From contig URAI01000096.1 of assembly GCA_900545725.1 (NCBI GenBank), positions 1 to 9,001 on the forward strand: a stretch of DNA of 9,001 nucleotides, given 5' to 3'. This DNA comes from an uncultured Eubacterium sp. GTDB taxonomy: Bacteria > Bacillota > Clostridia > Lachnospirales > Lachnospiraceae. The notes under the pieces were generated by a model. The model ran no database searches and was not told the origin of the DNA. It saw nothing but the letters and a program-made list of their open reading frames with translations. A program made the translations under genes and the position numbers. Below are positions 6,469 through 9,001 of the stretch, piece by piece; positions within the stretch are counted from its first letter, which is position 1; each line of letters begins with the position of its first letter.

Positions 6469-6495
6469 GCACGAATAAAATCTTCTTATTTGTGC
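6469..6495 (+). promoter_or_regulatory. 10-bp hairpin in the leader of the Nudix gene
   Basis: GCACGAATAA (6469-6478) pairs with TTATTTGTGC (6486-6495) over a 7-base loop. One pair is G-T, which holds as G-U only on the + strand RNA. It ends 43 bases before the Nudix ATG and has no following T-run, so it looks like a leader element or processing site rather than a terminator. Confidence 0.45.
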
Positions 6496-6538
6496 TCTAA
6501 ATACATTCAGACAAACAATGGACAAAAAGGTGGTAGAA

Positions 6539-7066
6539 ATGAATCATATAAAAAGAACTGAGAGAAAATTAATGTACACAGGTTCGATGTTATCTATGTA
6601 TTCAGATACGATTGTAACGCCTGATGGAAATACAGCGAAATGGGATTATATTGAACATTCAGGAGCAGCCGCAGTTGTTCCGGTGCTTGAGGATGGCAGG
6701 ATTCTGCTTGTAAGACAATACCGTAATGCACTTGACAGGGAAACCCTTGAAATTCCGGCAGGTGGAATTAACAAAGGAGAAGAAAGTCTCCTTGCGGCAG
6801 CAAGAGAGCTAGAAGAAGAAACAGGATATAAGTCTGATAATCTGACACATCTTATTTCTCTTGTAACAGCAGTTGCATTCTGTGATGAAGTAATACAAAT
6901 ATATGTTGCTGATAACTTACAAAAGACACAGCAGCATCTTGATCAGGATGAATATATTGAAGTTGAAGCATATACAACGCAGGATATTGCTGACATGATA
7001 TACAGTGGGAAGATTCAGGATTCAAAAACAATTGCGGCAATAATGGCATATATTAATAAGAAATAA
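6539..7066 (+). CDS. nudF: Nudix hydrolase, ADP-ribose pyrophosphatase type
   Basis: The protein likely splits ADP-ribose into AMP and ribose 5-phosphate, removing a reactive nucleotide sugar in the cytoplasm. It is 175 residues, close to NudF-type enzymes. It shows an N-terminal strand-rich part, AAVVPVLEDGRILLVRQYR (44-62), EIPAGG (71-76) typical of this subfamily, and a complete Nudix box from G75 to Y97 with the metal-binding RELEEETGY (89-97). I prefer the ATG at 6539, which has AAGGTGG (6527-6533) 5 bases before it; the ATG at 6518, adding seven residues, lacks a ribosome site. The neighbour spoIIM is also near nudF in Bacillus subtilis. Other nucleoside-diphosphate sugars remain possible substrates, so the symbol is by resemblance. 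Confidence 0.85.
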   Translation: MNHIKRTERKLMYTGSMLSMYSDTIVTPDGNTAKWDYIEHSGAAAVVPVLEDGRILLVRQYRNALDRETLEIPAGGINKGEESLLAAARELEEETGYKSDNLTHLISLVTAVAFCDEVIQIYVADNLQKTQQHLDQDEYIEVEAYTTQDIADMIYSGKIQDSKTIAAIMAYINKK

Positions 7067-7141
7067 CATATAAATAGCCATACATAATGACAAACACATT
7101 CAAAAAATTATTTTAATATACTATCTGCATGAATAAAAATA

Positions 7142-7170
7142 TTTATATACATAAGTATAAAATTTATAAT
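7142..7170 (+). promoter_or_regulatory. Candidate promoter of spoIIM
   Basis: TTTATA (7142-7147) lies 17 bases before a perfect TATAAT (7165-7170). Transcription would start near 7177, leaving a short leader with the ribosome site. The -35 is weak and the DNA very AT-rich. I found no convincing sigma-E promoter, the type expected for a mother-cell sporulation gene, although CATACATA at 7079-7086 resembles a sigma-E -10. Confidence 0.35.
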
Positions 7171-7195
7171 AATTTTGTCAGAATGGAGATTGTTT

Positions 7196-7777
7196 ATGGC
7201 TGGATTTAAAAATATATTTTTAAAAAATATTAAGAAGTATAAGTATATTATAATTCTTTTTATTGGAGTACTTATTGGTTCTTGTTATATCAATTTTATA
7301 AGAAAAGGATTGATACAATCAATGGATATTTATTCGGATAAATATCTGTCTGATTATATAGACACGTCTGTTAATAATATTACACTCTGGCAATATATTA
7401 TAAGAACAAGACTTCGTGATTTTATAGTTTTATGCGGTGTGGGACTTACAATATTTAGTAATGCAGCCTTATCACTATATATTTTTTATCTTGGGATCTG
7501 CAATGGACTGCTTATAAGCATAGCAGTTATGCATTATGGTTTTGGTGGAACATTAGTATATATTATATCAATATTTCCGCATTACATATTCTATGGAGTG
7601 ACGTTATATCTGATTACAAGACTATTTGGTATCTCCGGCTATAGCATAAAAAACATAGCAGCAAGAAATGTAATATTTATCATTCTTGCTGCTATGGTAT
7701 TTTTAATTACGGGAACTTATTTTGAGGCATATATAAATCCATTTCTAATTAAAAATCTATATATGTTCTTATATTAA
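7196..7777 (+). CDS. spoIIM: SpoIIM-family sporulation membrane protein
   Basis: In spore formers SpoIIM joins SpoIID and SpoIIP in the mother-cell membrane complex that remodels peptidoglycan during engulfment. This 193-residue protein (B. subtilis about 214) has a short basic cytoplasmic start, a membrane helix at about 17-34 ending in GVLIGSCYIN, an outside loop (35-73), then hydrophobic helices around 74-112, 117-144 and 158-175. The segment SIFPHYIFYGVTLYLI (125-140) corresponds to the conserved family region near the third helix. I chose ATG 7196 because GGAGA (7185-7189) is 6 bases upstream; a TTG at 7175 adds seven residues without a ribosome site. The Nudix neighbour supports the call. 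The same fold also occurs in non-sporulation membrane proteins. Confidence 0.85.
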   Translation: MAGFKNIFLKNIKKYKYIIILFIGVLIGSCYINFIRKGLIQSMDIYSDKYLSDYIDTSVNNITLWQYIIRTRLRDFIVLCGVGLTIFSNAALSLYIFYLGICNGLLISIAVMHYGFGGTLVYIISIFPHYIFYGVTLYLITRLFGISGYSIKNIAARNVIFIILAAMVFLITGTYFEAYINPFLIKNLYMFLY

Positions 7778-7785
7778 TAACGCTG

Positions 7786-7843
7786 TTATTATAGTAGAAA
7801 TATTATATTGATTATTATAGTATCATTATAGATGATTATACTA
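7786..7843. repeat. Short repeats and weak hairpin between convergent genes
   Basis: An 11-base direct repeat, TTATTATAGTA, occurs at 7786-7796 and 7812-7822. An AT-rich hairpin joins 7818-7826 to 7832-7843, with a 3-base bulge, and overlaps the DAHP synthase stop codon. It may serve as a weak bidirectional terminator for the two converging genes, but has almost no G+C and no long T-run. Confidence 0.3.
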
Positions 7844-8864
7844 AATCAGCTATTTCATAGATAAGTCTTTCTGAATCATTCCAGCCAAGGCATGGATCTG
7901 TAATTGATTTACCATAAACACCTTCGCCGACTTTCTGATTGCCTTCTTCAATATAGCTTTCTATCATAACACCCTTTACAAAGCTCTTAATATCTGTAGA
8001 GTGATTACAGCTATGTAAGACTTCTTTGGTAATTCTAATCTGCTCCTTGAACTGCTTGTTAGAATTACTATGATTAGCATCTACTACAACAGCCGGATTA
8101 GCAAGGTCACGTTTTGAATACATCTGGAACAGACGGTTAAGATCCTCATAATGATAATTAGGAATACACTGGCCATGCTTATTGACAGCACCTCTAAGAA
8201 TTGTATGAGTAAGAGGATTACCTGGTGTATTGACTTCCCAGTTTCTATATATGAATGTCTGTTTAGCCTGTGCTGCAACAACAGAATTAAGCATGACAGA
8301 AAAATCTCCACTTGTAGGATTCTTCATACCGGCTGGAACGTCAATTCCACTTGCTGTCAATCTATGCTGCTGGTCTTCTACAGAACGTGCACCAACCGCA
8401 ACGTAAGATAATACATCTGATAAAAACCAGTAATTTTCAGGATAGAGCATCTCATCGGCAGGAGTAAGTCCGGTCTGGCTGATTACATCAATATGCATCT
8501 TTCTTATGGCAATAAGACCACCTAATAAATCAGGTTTCTTTTCCGGGTCAGGCTGGTGTAACATACCCTTATATCCGGTACCTGTAGTTCTAGGTTTATT
8601 AGTATATACTCTTGGAATAAGAATAAGTTTGTCTTTAACCTTCTCCTGAACCTTTGCAAGACGCATTGTATAATCAAGCACAGCTTCTTCATTATCTGCT
8701 GAACATGGTCCAATAATAACTAAAAATTTATCAGAATTGCCTGTAAAGACATCTTTGATTTCTTTATCTCTTTCTATCTTAATCTTGGCTGCAGCTTCCG
8801 GTACTGGATACTGTTCTTTGATTTCACTTGGAACCGGAAGTTTTCTTACAAATTCAAGGCTCAT
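7836..8864 (-). CDS. aroF: DAHP synthase, class I (AroF/AroG type)
   Basis: The enzyme condenses phosphoenolpyruvate and erythrose 4-phosphate to DAHP, the first step toward chorismate and the aromatic amino acids. The 342-residue product matches the usual length of about 350. It shows IGPCSADN (51-58), KPRTTGTGYKG (90-100), GARSVEDQQHRLTASG (158-173), then DANHSNSNK (262-270), MIESYIEEGNQ (300-310) and YGKSITDPCLGW (317-328). C54, H265, E302 and D323 correspond to the four metal ligands of the family. The ATG has AGGAG 7 bases upstream (8872-8876). The gene is alone on the - strand, converging on spoIIM, with its own promoter and a GC-rich leader. Which aromatic amino acid inhibits it cannot be read, so aroF versus aroG is arbitrary. 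Confidence 0.95.
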   Translation of the reverse strand: MSLEFVRKLPVPSEIKEQYPVPEAAAKIKIERDKEIKDVFTGNSDKFLVIIGPCSADNEEAVLDYTMRLAKVQEKVKDKLILIPRVYTNKPRTTGTGYKGMLHQPDPEKKPDLLGGLIAIRKMHIDVISQTGLTPADEMLYPENYWFLSDVLSYVAVGARSVEDQQHRLTASGIDVPAGMKNPTSGDFSVMLNSVVAAQAKQTFIYRNWEVNTPGNPLTHTILRGAVNKHGQCIPNYHYEDLNRLFQMYSKRDLANPAVVVDANHSNSNKQFKEQIRITKEVLHSCNHSTDIKSFVKGVMIESYIEEGNQKVGEGVYGKSITDPCLGWNDSERLIYEIADLV

Positions 8865-8903
8865 TTTCGTTCTCCTTTATCTTAGATGCACTTCTTTTCT
8901 AGC

Positions 8904-8939
8904 TGCGGACAGAGGAGCGTTCTTGTGTGCCCCGTCGCA
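8904..8939 (-). promoter_or_regulatory. GC-rich folded leader of the DAHP synthase mRNA
   Basis: Positions 8901-8940 are 62% G+C (25 of 40). On the - strand RNA, 8936-8939 pairs with 8904-8907, 8934-8935 with 8909-8910, and 8930-8933 with 8914-8917 (one G-U pair), leaving a 12-base loop. This arm lies between the promoter and the ribosome site of the DAHP synthase gene. It may be a regulatory leader, but no T-box or known riboswitch motif is seen. Confidence 0.4.
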
Positions 8940-8951
8940 AACTATCTATAA

Positions 8952-8980
8952 ATTATAATACATAACGCGAAGATTGTCGA
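8952..8980 (-). promoter_or_regulatory. DAHP synthase sigma-A promoter
   Basis: On the - strand, TCGACA (8975-8980) lies exactly 17 bases before a perfect TATAAT (8952-8957). Transcription would begin near 8945, giving a leader of about 80 bases that contains the GC-rich arm. The -35 differs from consensus at one base. Confidence 0.65.
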
Positions 8981-9001
8981 TATTTTTTCGGCGAAAATTC
9001 T

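Noticed and set aside
7058..7086. Possible sigma-E promoter before spoIIM (CATACATA at 7079-7086).
   Set aside because: The -10 is near consensus, but no matching -35 lies at the required spacing upstream.
8151..8411. Reading frame of 86 codons on the + strand within the DAHP synthase gene.
   Set aside because: It lies opposite conserved catalytic motifs of the - strand gene and has no start signals, so it is a shadow frame.

Overview
The window is a compact, AT-rich stretch of bacterial chromosome. It resembles a Gram-positive anaerobe of the class Clostridia, most likely family Lachnospiraceae. The signs are strong AGGAGG-type ribosome binding sites, sigma-A type promoters, a Gram-positive LexA (SOS) box at recA, RNase Y, a SpoIIM-family protein, and the order recA-recX-rny followed by proC, a Nudix gene and spoIIM. 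The protein style and base composition bring Lachnospira/Eubacterium eligens-like organisms to mind, but the species is not proven.

Layout. Positions 1-319 hold the recA control region, a promoter flanked by two SOS boxes. recA (320-1381) overlaps recX (1362-2018), so repair recombinase and modulator are made together. rny (2093-3643), the membrane-anchored RNase Y, has its own promoter at the recX stop codon and a GTG start, and ends at a strong terminator (3673-3713). A gene-poor AT-rich gap (3714-4021) precedes a PLP aminotransferase of the aspartate aminotransferase Ic type (4022-5305). Between it and proC lies the most unusual DNA here: about 210 bases (5315-5521) that are much richer in G+C than other gaps and fold by eye into a closed multi-arm structure followed by a long hairpin. 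I recognise no known RNA family in it. proC (5565-6362, last step of proline synthesis), a Nudix ADP-ribose pyrophosphatase-like gene (6539-7066) and spoIIM (7196-7777) follow on the + strand, with hairpins in the proC-Nudix gap. On the - strand, converging on spoIIM, is a class I DAHP synthase gene (7836-8864), first step of the shikimate pathway. It has a near-consensus promoter and an unusually GC-rich folded leader.

The genes are conserved housekeeping functions: DNA repair, RNA turnover, amino-acid metabolism and nucleotide-sugar clean-up, plus one sporulation-family membrane protein. I see no mobile element, CRISPR array, tRNA or rRNA. The novelty is in the non-coding DNA: the candidate structured RNA before proC, the double SOS operator, hairpins over the rny and Nudix leaders, and the DAHP synthase leader.
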